Position numbers and translations under genes: made by a program
Notes under the pieces: generated by a model
The model's database searches: none
What the model saw: only the letters and a program-made list of their open reading frames with translations
What the model was told of the DNA's origin: nothing
Shown here: in pieces, positions 18,002-26,606 of the stretch
Layout: every line of letters starts with the position of its first letter
How positions within the stretch are numbered: the first letter of the stretch is position 1
Assembly (NCBI GenBank): GCA_002435715.1
Contig: DISD01000073.1
Coordinates: forward strand, 1-48,145
Origin: Rhodospirillaceae bacterium UBA6219
GTDB taxonomy: Bacteria > Pseudomonadota > Alphaproteobacteria > Rhodospirillales > Magnetospirillaceae
DNA: 48,145 bases
Direction of reading: 5' to 3'

Positions 18002-20100
18002 CCCTGGCCCGCCTGCCTTTCCTGCGCGAGGATTTGCGGCTGCTGCCCGGCCCTTCCACCGCCGAAGGCCGGCCGACCTGGACCCTGCACGATCCGGCCG
18101 CCCATCGCTTTTTCCGCATCGGCTGGGCCGAATTCGAAATCTTGAGCCGCTGGAATCTGGGCGACGCGACGGCCATTGCCCGGGCGGTGTCGGGGCAGAC
18201 GACGCTGCGCGTTTCCCCCACCGAAGTCTTGGACATGGGGCGGTTCTGCGAAAACGCCGGCCTGATCCGGGCCGAGGGCGAGCAGGGGGCCAGCCGGCTG
18301 TCCGCCGCCTTGGCCAGTCGGCGCATGTCGGCGGCCAAATGGCTTTTGAAGAATTATCTGTTCCTGCGCCTGCGGCTGGTCAATCCGGATCGTCTGCTGG
18401 CCGCCCTGCAGCCTTGGGTCGCCTGGGCGTTCCATCCCGCTTTTCCCGTAATGTTGCTGGCATTGGCGGCTTTGGGGTTGTTCCTGGTCGGGCGGCAATG
18501 GGAAGGCTTCACCCATACCCTGTCCTGGGCCTTCACGGCGGAAGGGGCGTTGGCGACGGTGTTGGCCCTGTCGGCTTCCAAGTTCGCCCACGAATTGGGG
18601 CATGGGCTGGCCGCCAAGCGTTTCGGCTGTCGGGTGCCGGCCATGGGGGTGGCGTTGCTGGTGCTGTGGCCGGTGTTGTGGACCGATGTCACCGATTCCT
18701 GGCGGCTGACCGATCGCCGCCAGCGTCTGATGATCGACGCCGCCGGCATGACGGCGGAAGTGATCGTGGCGGTGGTGGCGTCGTTGTTGTGGGCGGTCTT
18801 GCCCGATGGCCCGTTGCGGTCGGCGGTGTTTCTGCTGGCCGGTTCGGTCTGGCTGCTGACCCTGGCGGTCAACCTGAACCCTTTGATGCGCTTCGACGGG
18901 TATTTCCTGCTGTCCGATCTTCTTGACGAACCCAATCTGCAGGACCGGTCCTTCGCCTTGGGGCGCTGGTGGCTGCGCGAAAGGTTGTTCGGTTTCGGCG
19001 ACGGCCCCCCGGAAGGTCTGCCGTCCGGTCGTCGCCACCTGCTGGTCGCCTATGCCCTGGCGGTGTGGGTTTACCGGTTCTTCCTGTTCCTGGGCATCGC
19101 CTTGGTGGTCTACCACCTGGCGTTCAAGCTTTTGGGGCTGTTCCTGATGATGGTGGAAATCGGCTGGTTCATCCTGCGTCCCATCGCCCTGGAACTGAAG
19201 GTCTGGCGCCAGCGCCGGGGCGATTTGCGCTGGAACCGCAACATGATGGTCAGCGCCACCATCGGAACTTTGCTGGTCTTGGCGGCGCTCCTTCCGTGGA
19301 GCGGTTCGGTCTCGGCGCCGGCCTTGTTGCGGCCGGAACGGCAAAGCGTGCTCTATACGGCCCAGCCGGGGCAATTGTCGCAGATGCCGCGTGAGGGGCA
19401 GGCGGTGGTCGCCGGCGAAACCTTGTTCGTGTTGCAATCCCCTGAACTGGGCTTTCGCCGCCGCCGGGCCGAGGCCGAGATCGAGGGGTTGCGCAAGCAT
19501 CTGGCCGGGCTGTCCTTCGATACCCAATCCGCCGGCGAGGTTCAGGTCGCTTGGGAGGAATTGGGCAAAGCGGTGGCGGATCTGCGCGACAGCGTCGCCG
19601 CCGGAGATGCGCTGAGCACGCGGGCGGTCTTTGCCGGCGTGGTGGTGGATATCCCGCCGCTTTTACGCCCTGGGCTGTGGATGGGTCGGCACGAACCTTT
19701 GGGAATCCTGATGGACCCGGCGACCCAGATGGTCGAAGCCTATGTGGCCGAAGCCGATCTGGCCCGAATCGAGGTTGGAACCCCGGCCCGGTTTTATGCC
19801 GAGAACGGCGAAATCGCCTTGGATGTCAGCGTGCGTTCCATCGACCGCCTGTCGACGCGGGAAATGACGGTGCCGGAATTGTCGTCCACCAATGGCGGCG
19901 GCATCGCCGTGCGCGAGGACGCCAGCCGCAAACTGGTCCCCGAAGCGTCGCTTTATCGCGTCGTCCTGGTGCCCACCGGCCCGGTCATGCCGACATTGAT
20001 CCGTCGCGGTACGGTGATGTTGGACGCCAAGGCGGAAAGTCTGTTGACGCGGGTCTGGCGCAATGGGGTGGCGGTGTTGATTCGCGAAAGCAATCTGTAA
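17986..20100 (+). CDS. PqqD-like / M50 (site-2-protease-type) membrane protein fused to HlyD-like domain
   Basis: 704 residues. The N-terminal ~100 residues look PqqD-like (HRFFRIGWAEFEILSRWNLGD). Several membrane helices follow, with the zinc-protease motif HELGH at 202-206 and the second S2P/M50 motif NPLMRFDGY with Asp near 304, so both metal-site motifs are intact. The C-terminal third (from about 435) is an adaptor-like periplasmic domain (AQPGQLSQMPREGQAVVAGETLFVLQSPEL, then MVEAYVAEADLARIEVGTPARFYAENG). The gene overlaps the preceding one by 16 bases and is last in the operon. Comparable M50-HlyD fusions are usually annotated only as site-2 protease or HlyD proteins. Here it is the sole polytopic inner-membrane protein in the export operon, so it may form the entry gate or process the substrate (inference). 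Confidence 0.85.
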   Translation: MADALTLARLPFLREDLRLLPGPSTAEGRPTWTLHDPAAHRFFRIGWAEFEILSRWNLGDATAIARAVSGQTTLRVSPTEVLDMGRFCENAGLIRAEGEQGASRLSAALASRRMSAAKWLLKNYLFLRLRLVNPDRLLAALQPWVAWAFHPAFPVMLLALAALGLFLVGRQWEGFTHTLSWAFTAEGALATVLALSASKFAHELGHGLAAKRFGCRVPAMGVALLVLWPVLWTDVTDSWRLTDRRQRLMIDAAGMTAEVIVAVVASLLWAVLPDGPLRSAVFLLAGSVWLLTLAVNLNPLMRFDGYFLLSDLLDEPNLQDRSFALGRWWLRERLFGFGDGPPEGLPSGRRHLLVAYALAVWVYRFFLFLGIALVVYHLAFKLLGLFLMMVEIGWFILRPIALELKVWRQRRGDLRWNRNMMVSATIGTLLVLAALLPWSGSVSAPALLRPERQSVLYTAQPGQLSQMPREGQAVVAGETLFVLQSPELGFRRRRAEAEIEGLRKHLAGLSFDTQSAGEVQVAWEELGKAVADLRDSVAAGDALSTRAVFAGVVVDIPPLLRPGLWMGRHEPLGILMDPATQMVEAYVAEADLARIEVGTPARFYAENGEIALDVSVRSIDRLSTREMTVPELSSTNGGGIAVREDASRKLVPEASLYRVVLVPTGPVMPTLIRRGTVMLDAKAESLLTRVWRNGVAVLIRESNL

Positions 20101-20127
20101 GGGGGGCTTTCCGTCAGTTGGAAAAAT

Positions 20128-20156
20128 GGCAAGCGGGCCAAAGGGCCGCGCTTGCC
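20128..20156. terminator. Hairpin between convergent operons
   Basis: GGCAAGCGGGCC (20128-20139) pairs with GGCCGCGCTTGCC (20144-20156) apart from one bulged base, in the 138-base gap between the export operon and the minus-strand stress-protein gene. It lacks a clear T tract. It probably limits read-through in one or both directions. Confidence 0.5.
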
Positions 20157-20238
20157 GAGTTGGCGGCCGCAGAGGGAGACTTATGGGGTGGCCGCAGTAA
20201 TTTCAGGCATCGCTTTGTACAAATCGGCGACGCGTCCC

Positions 20239-20955
20239 TTAATGGCTGAACAAGACCGGCAAGGTCATGTGTTTCAGGATGTGGTGGGTGGCGCCGCCCA
20301 AGGCGCGTTCGCGCAGCGGGTGGCGGCTGAACGCCCCCATGACCAGCAGGTCGGCGCCGATTTCGACACAGCGGGACAACAAGGCGTTGCCCACGTCCAA
20401 CTCGCCCGCCGTGCTGTGGACCAGCTCGACCCTGACCCCCTTGCGGGCCAGGACCAAGGCGATATCGGCACCGGGATTTTCACCGACGCTTTGGTCGGAC
20501 GGATGGCCGTCCAGGGTCAGGATCACCACCCGTTCGGCACAGGCCAGAAGCGGCAAGGCGTCGTACACCGCCCGGGTGGCTTCCCGGCTGCCGTTCCAGG
20601 CGACCAGGATGGTGCCGCCGGCATGGTCGAAACGGCCATATTGCGGCACCACCAGAACCGGCCGGCCGCCATTCATGATGAAGTCGGTCACATGGTCGGC
20701 CCCATTGTCCAAAGGCTGGCCGACCACCGCCATGTCGGCGTGGCGGATATGGGCGCCGAATTGCCGCAAGGCCCCCAGCCGTCGCCACTCGACCACCGAG
20801 TCCTGGCCGGGCCAAAGGGTGGCCTGGTCGGGCTCGATCTGGGCGGCGGCGGTGATCCGCGCCTGCATCTTGGCCGCCAGTCCGGCGGTCACCCCCAGGC
20901 GTGTCTGGGCCTGGGGGGTGTCGTCCAGATGGACGACGATGTCCATGGCGCCCAT
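20239..20955 (-). CDS. Universal stress protein (UspA family)
   Basis: About 238 residues. The C-terminal half is a clear Usp domain: TILVAWNGSREATRAV, then the nucleotide-binding pattern DLLVMGAFSRHPLRERALGGATHHIL (G-x2-G-x9-G type, first glycine region as GAFSRH), ending MTLPVLFSH. The N-terminal half (MDIVVHLDDTPQA) is a degenerate Usp repeat, so this is a tandem-domain protein. The start at 20955 is five bases after the thiolase stop codon; an ATG at 20946 is equally possible. It is the last gene of the minus-strand beta-oxidation operon, an unusual place for a Usp, which suggests co-expression with catabolism. Confidence 0.85.
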   Translation of the reverse strand: MGAMDIVVHLDDTPQAQTRLGVTAGLAAKMQARITAAAQIEPDQATLWPGQDSVVEWRRLGALRQFGAHIRHADMAVVGQPLDNGADHVTDFIMNGGRPVLVVPQYGRFDHAGGTILVAWNGSREATRAVYDALPLLACAERVVILTLDGHPSDQSVGENPGADIALVLARKGVRVELVHSTAGELDVGNALLSRCVEIGADLLVMGAFSRHPLRERALGGATHHILKHMTLPVLFSH

Positions 20956-20960
20956 CTTGG

Positions 20961-22163
20961 TCACACCCGCTCGATGATGGCGGCCATGCCCTGGCCGACA
21001 CCGATGCACATGGTGACCAGGGCATAGCGTCCGCCGCTGCGCTGCAATTGCCGCACGGCGGTCCAGGCCAGACGTGCCCCGGAACAGCCCAAGGGGTGGC
21101 CGATGGCGATGGCCCCGCCATTGGGGTTCAGACGAGGGTCGTCGGCTTTCAAGCCCAGTTGCTGCAAACAGCCCAGGACCTGGACGGCGAAAGCCTCGTT
21201 CAGCTCGATCAGGTCCAAATCCTTCAATTCCAGCCCGGCGCGCTTCAGCACCTTTTGCACCGCCGGCACCGGCCCCAAGCCCATGACCCGCGGCGGGACG
21301 CCTGCCACCGCACCGGCGACGATGCGGGCCACCGGCTTCACACCGTAACGCTGGCCGATCTCGGCATCGCCCACCAGCAAGGCGGCGGCGCCGTCATTGA
21401 CGCCAGACGCATTGCCGGCGGTCACCACGCCGCCGTCGAACAAGGCGCGCAGCTTCGACAAAGCGGCGAAATCGCTTTCGGCGCGGGGATGTTCGTCCTG
21501 ATCCACCACACGCGGCGGCTTGTTCTTGCCGGCGAACACCGAAATGGGATGGATTTCACCGTCGAAGAAGCCATCGGCCTTGGCCTTTTGGTACTTGGCC
21601 TGGGACTGGGCGGCGAACATGTCGCTTTCCTCGCGCCCCAGACCCAGATCGGCGGCGACGTTGTCGGCGGTTTCCGGCATGGAATGCCCGCCATAGGGAC
21701 CGGTCACCTTGGGGTTGGGGAAACGGGTGCCGATGGTGGTGTCGAACATCTTGAAATCCCGGCTATAGGCGGATTCCGCCTTGGCCAGGACGAAGGGGGC
21801 GCGGCTCATGCTTTCGACGCCGCCGGCCACGAACAGCGAACCTTCGCCGCAGCGCACCGCCCGGGCGGCGTCCAGCACGGCGGCCAGACCCGAGGCGCAC
21901 AGACGGTTGACGGTCTGACCGGCGACATCCACCGGCAGACCGGCCAGCAGACCGGCATGGCGCGCCACGTTGCGGCTGTCTTCTCCGGCCTGGTTGGTGT
22001 TGCCCAGGATCACGTCTTCCACGTCGGTGCCGGAAAACGGCGAGCGTTCGACCAAGGCGCGGATGACCTCGCCCGCCAGATCGTCGGGACGAACAGCGGC
22101 CAAAGCGCCGCCATGACGGCCGACGGGGCTGCGCAGACCGTCATAGATGAAAGCGTCTTGCAT
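20961..22163 (-). CDS. pcaF: 3-oxoadipyl-CoA / acetyl-CoA acyltransferase (thiolase)
   Basis: 400 residues, the full length of a thiolase. The acyl-accepting Cys is at about 89 in VNRLCASGL, the histidine is in AIGHPLGCSGAR, and the second Cys is in CIGVGQG near the C-terminus. Overall sequence (IYDGLRSPVGRHGGALA, GNTNQAGEDSRNVAR) is most like the PcaF/PaaJ group that cleaves 3-oxoadipyl-CoA to succinyl-CoA and acetyl-CoA. Its neighbours, a PaaH-like dehydrogenase and a crotonase, fit that reading, but no ring-hydroxylating or ring-opening genes are in the window, so the symbol denotes the family only. Confidence 0.88.
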   Translation of the reverse strand: MQDAFIYDGLRSPVGRHGGALAAVRPDDLAGEVIRALVERSPFSGTDVEDVILGNTNQAGEDSRNVARHAGLLAGLPVDVAGQTVNRLCASGLAAVLDAARAVRCGEGSLFVAGGVESMSRAPFVLAKAESAYSRDFKMFDTTIGTRFPNPKVTGPYGGHSMPETADNVAADLGLGREESDMFAAQSQAKYQKAKADGFFDGEIHPISVFAGKNKPPRVVDQDEHPRAESDFAALSKLRALFDGGVVTAGNASGVNDGAAALLVGDAEIGQRYGVKPVARIVAGAVAGVPPRVMGLGPVPAVQKVLKRAGLELKDLDLIELNEAFAVQVLGCLQQLGLKADDPRLNPNGGAIAIGHPLGCSGARLAWTAVRQLQRSGGRYALVTMCIGVGQGMAAIIERV

Positions 22164-22181
22164 TGGTTTCTTCCCTGTTTC

Positions 22182-23696
22182 TTAGATTTCGTTGGTGGTC
22201 AAGGACAGGCCCAACTGGGCCCGGCGCCGCAGCCACGGGCTGGGCCGGTAACGCGGGTCCAAGGTGGCGGCATGAATGGCGGTCAGCACATCAAGGACCC
22301 GGGTCGTCCCCAACCGGTCCCCCCAAGCCAGCGGGCCATGGGGGTAGCCCAGGCCCAGGGTCACCGCGTCGTCGATGTCCTGGGGGGTGGCGATGCCGGC
22401 CTGGGCGATTTCACAGGCGATGTTGATCAGCCCGCAGACCACGCGTTGGGCGATGAAGCCGGGGCTGTCCTTGATCACCACCACCGGGGCCAGCTTGGCG
22501 AACAGGCCGTGGGCCTGGTCCCGGCACTCGGCGCTGGTGGCCGGATTGGTCATCACGCTGATGCAGCCATCCAGGCCGAACAACGCATCGACGGCGACGG
22601 TGCGGCGAGGGTCCAGCCCCTGGGCCACGGCGGCCTGGGTGCATTCCTGCCCCAAGGGGGTGACCACACACAAAGCCTGGGCGGATGGCAGGCCGCCTTC
22701 GACCTTGATGCCGATAGCCGCCAGACGGGCGGCGATTTCCGAACCGGCGGCCGAGGATTCCACCCACACGGAAGTGGGCAGCACATCGGGCACGGCGACG
22801 GGATCGGCGGTCACCATGACACCGTCCTGATAGCGATAGAAACCGCGTCCGGATTTGCGGCCCAGCAGACCGGCGGCATTGTGCAAACCGGTCAGCGGCG
22901 ACGGCCGGAAGCGCGGTTCCTGGTAAAATTGGTGGTAGATGGATTCCATCACCGGATGCGAGACATCCAAACCGGTCAGGTCCAAAAGCTCGAACGGCCC
23001 CATGCGGAAACCGGCGGCTTTCTTCAGCACCATGTCGATCTGTTCGATGCCGGCGACGCTTTCGCTCAAGATGCGCAGCGCCTCGGTGCCGAAACCGCGC
23101 CCGGCATGGTTGACGATGAAGCCCGGCGTGTCCTTGGCCCGCACCGGACGATGGCCCATGCGCCGCGCCAGGGCATCCAGGATTTCGACGGCTTGCGGCG
23201 CGGTCAGCACGCCGTCGATGACTTCCACCACCTTCATCAACGGCACCGGGTTGAAGAAGTGGAAACCGGCCACCCGTTCCGGCCGCTGGCATGACGAGGC
23301 GATGGCGGTGACCGACAGCGACGACGTGTTGGTGGCCAAGATGCAATCCGGGCAGACCACTGTTTCCAGACGGCGCAGCAGGTCTTTTTTCACCTCAAGG
23401 TTTTCGATGATGGCTTCGATCACCACCTGGGCCGGGGCGAAGCCGTCCACATCGTCCACCACCGACACACGGGCCACGGCGGCCTGGGCCTGTTCCGCCG
23501 TCAGCTTGCCCTTGGCGGTCAGCTTATGGAACGTGTCGTCCAAAATCTGCACCGCCTTGGTGGCGGCGCCGGGGACGGAATCCATCAACACCACCCGGCA
23601 ACCCGACTGGGCGGCGATCTGGGCGATGCCGCGCCCCATCATGCCGGCGCCGACGATGCCGACGCAGAAATCTTGTGAATCTACTGGGGTCAGCAT
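22182..23696 (-). CDS. paaH: 3-hydroxyacyl-CoA dehydrogenase, PaaH type
   Basis: 504 residues. The NAD-binding Rossmann motif GAGMMGRGIAQ is at about 16-26. NTSSLSVTAIA and HFFNPVPLMKVVEV are typical of the catalytic domain. Two C-terminal HCDH domains follow (DTPGFIVNHAGRGFGTEALRIL and DSPGFIAQRVVCGLINIACEIA), the second making it PaaH-length rather than the ~280-residue short form. It oxidises 3-hydroxyacyl-CoA, in PaaH 3-hydroxyadipyl-CoA, to the 3-oxo compound taken by the thiolase 18 bases downstream. It starts three bases after the enoyl-CoA hydratase gene. Confidence 0.9.
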   Translation of the reverse strand: MLTPVDSQDFCVGIVGAGMMGRGIAQIAAQSGCRVVLMDSVPGAATKAVQILDDTFHKLTAKGKLTAEQAQAAVARVSVVDDVDGFAPAQVVIEAIIENLEVKKDLLRRLETVVCPDCILATNTSSLSVTAIASSCQRPERVAGFHFFNPVPLMKVVEVIDGVLTAPQAVEILDALARRMGHRPVRAKDTPGFIVNHAGRGFGTEALRILSESVAGIEQIDMVLKKAAGFRMGPFELLDLTGLDVSHPVMESIYHQFYQEPRFRPSPLTGLHNAAGLLGRKSGRGFYRYQDGVMVTADPVAVPDVLPTSVWVESSAAGSEIAARLAAIGIKVEGGLPSAQALCVVTPLGQECTQAAVAQGLDPRRTVAVDALFGLDGCISVMTNPATSAECRDQAHGLFAKLAPVVVIKDSPGFIAQRVVCGLINIACEIAQAGIATPQDIDDAVTLGLGYPHGPLAWGDRLGTTRVLDVLTAIHAATLDPRYRPSPWLRRRAQLGLSLTTNEI

Positions 23697-23699
23697 GAC

Positions 23700-24470
23700 T
23701 TACTTCCCTTCGTAAACCGGCTTGCGCTTGTCCATGAAGGCGGCCATGCCTTCCTTTTGGTCGCTTGTGTCGAACAGCAATTGGAAGGCCTTGCGTTCCA
23801 GCATCAGGCCGGTATCCAGCGACGCGTCCATGCCGGCCAGCAGCACTTCCTTGATCTGGCGCACCGCCACCGGCGGCATGCGGGCGATCTTGCCGGCGAT
23901 GTTTTTGGCCACTTCCAACACCTGGTCGTCAGGGACGCAGACGCTGACCAAACCCATGGCCGCCGCCTGGGCGCCGTCCACCGCTTCGCCGGTCAGCAGC
24001 ATCAGCATGGCGCGATGCTTGCCCACCAGACGGGTCAGGCGCTGGGTTCCCCCGGCGCCGGGCATGATGCCGACACGGATTTCCGGCTGGGCGAAGCTGG
24101 CACCTTCGCCGGCGACGATGATGTCGGCATGCATGGCCAACTCGCAGCCGCCGCCCCAGGCGTAACCGTTGACCGCGGCGATCAGCGGCTTGGAAAACTG
24201 GGCGATGGACCGCCACAGCACATGGTTCTGCCGCAGCAACATCTCGGCGGCGCCGGCCTGGGCCATGTCCTTGATGTCGGCCCCGGCGGCGAAGGCCGTT
24301 TCGTCACCGGTGATCACCACCGCGCGGACGGATGGGTCTTGGTCCAATTGGGTCAGATGCTCGGCCAACAGGCGGCGCACCTGCGCATTCAAGGCGTTCT
24401 TGGCCTCGGGGCGGTTGATGCGCAAAAGCGCGATCCCGTCCGAAACCAGCTCGATGACAACCTCGGTCAT
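23700..24470 (-). CDS. Enoyl-CoA hydratase/isomerase (crotonase family)
   Basis: 256 residues, standard crotonase length. The oxyanion-hole motif AAGADIKDMA (about 61-70) and the active-site helix GGGCELAM with Glu near 110 are present, as is the second catalytic Glu near 130 in QPEIRVGIMPGAGGTQRL. Both acids are kept, so hydratase activity is expected. It is the first gene of a minus-strand operon with the PaaH-like dehydrogenase, thiolase and stress protein, and its promoter region holds a three-part regulator site shared with the divergent iclR gene. Likely a PaaF-like step in beta-oxidation; the chain specificity cannot be read from sequence. Confidence 0.9.
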   Translation of the reverse strand: MTEVVIELVSDGIALLRINRPEAKNALNAQVRRLLAEHLTQLDQDPSVRAVVITGDETAFAAGADIKDMAQAGAAEMLLRQNHVLWRSIAQFSKPLIAAVNGYAWGGGCELAMHADIIVAGEGASFAQPEIRVGIMPGAGGTQRLTRLVGKHRAMLMLLTGEAVDGAQAAAMGLVSVCVPDDQVLEVAKNIAGKIARMPPVAVRQIKEVLLAGMDASLDTGLMLERKAFQLLFDTSDQKEGMAAFMDKRKPVYEGK

Positions 24471-24490
24471 GCCGTTCCATCCCCTTTTTA

Positions 24491-24517
24491 ATTTCGCTAT
24501 GCGAAATCATATTTCGC
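24491..24517. promoter_or_regulatory. Three-half-site operator for the IclR regulator
   Basis: ATTTCGC at 24491-24497, its inverse GCGAAAT at 24501-24507 and a second direct ATTTCGC at 24511-24517 are exactly 10 bases apart. A palindrome plus one direct copy, 10 bp phased, is the known arrangement for PcaU-type IclR regulators. The site overlaps a minus-strand -10-like TATGAT (24513-24508), placing it to control the enoyl-CoA hydratase operon as well as iclR itself. Confidence 0.75.
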
Positions 24518-24610
24518 ACTATTGACGCCCAAACCTAATTCGTGTCAGGATCATTTTGCAATCGGTTTTTCACAAAAAAACAACGGCCGATAGGTATGGG
24601 AGACGTAAAT

Positions 24611-25417
24611 ATGGCGCCAATCGTCGGTAGTGACGAAATCAATAAAGATGACGACAAGGATAGGATGTTCATAACGGCATTAGCGCGTGGACTTGATGTC
24701 CTGCGTTGCTTTGCGGTTACGGATACTTATCTTGGAAATCAGGAAATCGCAAAAAGAACCGGGTTGGCGAAGCCGACGGTTTGCCGCATGACGCATACTC
24801 TGACCAAGCTCGGCTATCTGAAGTTCAACCCGAAATACGAGAAATATTCCTTGGGCAGCGCCGTGCTATCGCTGGGCTACACCGCCCTGGCCAACATGGA
24901 CATCCGGCAATTGGCCAAGCCCTGGATGCAGGAAATGGCCAACAGCACCAATGCCTCGGTGTCGTTGGGCAGCCGCGACCGGCTGCACATGATCTACATC
25001 GAAAGCTGCCGCGGCCAAGGCCCGGTGACGCTGCGTCTGGATGTGGGCTCGCGCATTCCGCTGGCCACCACCGCCATGGGCCGCGCCTACATCGTGGTGA
25101 TGGAAGAGGCCGAGCGCACCGAATTGCTGGACCAGCTGAAAGCCGCCCACGGTTCGGACTGGCCCAAGGTCAAGGCCGCGGTCGAACAGGCCCAAAAGGA
25201 TTACCAGGATTACGGCTTCACCATGTCCACCGGGGAATGGCTGACCGAAATCCATGCGGTCGGACGTGCTGTCCGCCTGCCCGATACCGGCGAGGTTTTC
25301 GCCCTTAATTGCGGCGGAGCGTCGTTCTTGATGCCCGTGGAAAAGCTGAAAAGCGAATACGGGCCAGCCCTCATCCAGGTCGCCAACAGCATCGAAGCCG
25401 CGTTGTCACGACCTTGA
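24611..25417 (+). CDS. IclR-family transcriptional regulator (PcaR/PcaU/PobR-like)
   Basis: About 268 residues. The N-terminal winged helix-turn-helix covers about 18-80 (ALARGLDVLRCF, NQEIAKRTGLAKPTVCRMTHTL). The effector-binding domain runs from about 95 to the end (ANSTNASVSLGSRDRLHMIYIES, RIPLATTAMGRAYI). ATG at 24611 follows GGGAG with eight-base spacing; in-frame starts at 24596 and 24542 are less well placed. It diverges from the beta-oxidation operon and precedes the acyl-CoA dehydrogenase by 37 bases, so it probably controls both arms through the triple half-site upstream. The inducer is unknown, though relatives respond to aromatic acids or their ring-cleavage products. Confidence 0.88.
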   Translation: MAPIVGSDEINKDDDKDRMFITALARGLDVLRCFAVTDTYLGNQEIAKRTGLAKPTVCRMTHTLTKLGYLKFNPKYEKYSLGSAVLSLGYTALANMDIRQLAKPWMQEMANSTNASVSLGSRDRLHMIYIESCRGQGPVTLRLDVGSRIPLATTAMGRAYIVVMEEAERTELLDQLKAAHGSDWPKVKAAVEQAQKDYQDYGFTMSTGEWLTEIHAVGRAVRLPDTGEVFALNCGGASFLMPVEKLKSEYGPALIQVANSIEAALSRP

Positions 25418-25454
25418 TTTCCATAAAATGAAAACGTCTTGAAAGGACATAAGA

Positions 25455-26606
25455 ATGATCAGGGATCAGGAAATTCTGGAACAATTGCTGTCGACTATTT
25501 CCCGTTTCGTCCGCGAACGGCTGATCCCTAACGAGGACCTGATCGCCGAACAGGACGCGGTTCCCGCCGACATCGTCCAGGATATGCGCGAATTGGGCCT
25601 GTTCGGCCTGTCCCTGCCGGAAGAATTCGGCGGTCTGGGTCTGACCATGGAAGAAGAGGTCCAGGTGGCCTTCGAACTGGGCCGCACCTCGCCGGCTTTC
25701 CGCTCGCTGATGGGGACCAATAACGGCATCGGCGGCCAGGGTATCGTCATCGACGGCACCCCCGAGCAAAAGGAAAAGTGGCTGCCCAAGCTGGCCGCCG
25801 GTGAAATCATCGGTTCCTTCGCCTTGACCGAACCCAATGCCGGTTCCGACGCCGCCTCGCTGTCCACCACCGCCCGTCTGGACGGCGACCATTATGTGCT
25901 GAACGGCACCAAGCGTTTCATCACCAACGCGCCGCACGCCGACATCTTCACCGTCATGGCCCGCACCGATCCCAACAACAAGGGTGCCGGCGGCATCTCG
26001 GCCTTCATCGTCGAAAAGGGCACGCCGGGCCTGTCCTTAGGCAAGATCGACAAGAAGATGGGACAAAAAGGCAGCCATACCTGCGACGTCATCTTCGACG
26101 ATTGCCGGGTGCCGGCCGCCAACATCATCGGCGGCGTTCCCGGCCAGGGCTTCAAGACCGCCATGAAGGTGCTGGATCGCGGCCGGTTGCACATCGCCGC
26201 CGTCTGCGTCGGCGTGTCCGAACGCCTGATCGAGGAAGCGTTGAAATATGCCAGCGAGCGCAAGCAATTCGGCAAGGCCATCGGCGAGTTCCAGTTGATC
26301 CAGGCCATGCTGGCCGACAGCCGCACCGAAGCCTATGCCGCCCGCTGCATGGTGATGGATGCGGCGCGCCGCAAGGATGCCGGCCAGAACGTGTCGACCG
26401 AGGCCGCCTGCTGCAAGCTGTTCGCCTCTGAAATGGTGGGCCGCGTCGCCGACCGCGCGGTGCAGATCCACGGCGGTGCCGGCTATATCGCCGAATATTG
26501 CGTCGAGCGCTTCTACCGCGACGTCCGCCTGTTCCGTATCTACGAAGGCACCACCCAGATCCAGCAATTGGTCATCGCCCGCAACATGCTGCGTGAGGTC
26601 GCTTGA
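25455..26606 (+). CDS. Acyl-CoA dehydrogenase
   Basis: 383 residues, full length. Signatures include GSFALTEPNAGSDAASL (about 118-134), FITNAPHADIFTVMART, the FAD-domain motif RKQFGKAIGEFQLIQAMLAD, QIHGGAGYIAEY and the catalytic Glu at about 364 in IYEGTTQIQQLVIARNML. It introduces the 2,3-double bond in an acyl-CoA, feeding the crotonase on the opposite strand; electrons pass to ETF. GAAAGGA precedes the ATG by 8 bases. Its stop codon overlaps the start of the acyl-CoA ligase gene by one base, so the two are translationally coupled. Substrate chain type is not determined. Confidence 0.92.
   Translation: MIRDQEILEQLLSTISRFVRERLIPNEDLIAEQDAVPADIVQDMRELGLFGLSLPEEFGGLGLTMEEEVQVAFELGRTSPAFRSLMGTNNGIGGQGIVIDGTPEQKEKWLPKLAAGEIIGSFALTEPNAGSDAASLSTTARLDGDHYVLNGTKRFITNAPHADIFTVMARTDPNNKGAGGISAFIVEKGTPGLSLGKIDKKMGQKGSHTCDVIFDDCRVPAANIIGGVPGQGFKTAMKVLDRGRLHIAAVCVGVSERLIEEALKYASERKQFGKAIGEFQLIQAMLADSRTEAYAARCMVMDAARRKDAGQNVSTEAACCKLFASEMVGRVADRAVQIHGGAGYIAEYCVERFYRDVRLFRIYEGTTQIQQLVIARNMLREVA

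Noticed and set aside
20901..23294. 797-codon plus-strand open frame opposite the thiolase and dehydrogenase
   Set aside because: Gly/His/Gln-rich shadow of two well-identified minus-strand enzymes.
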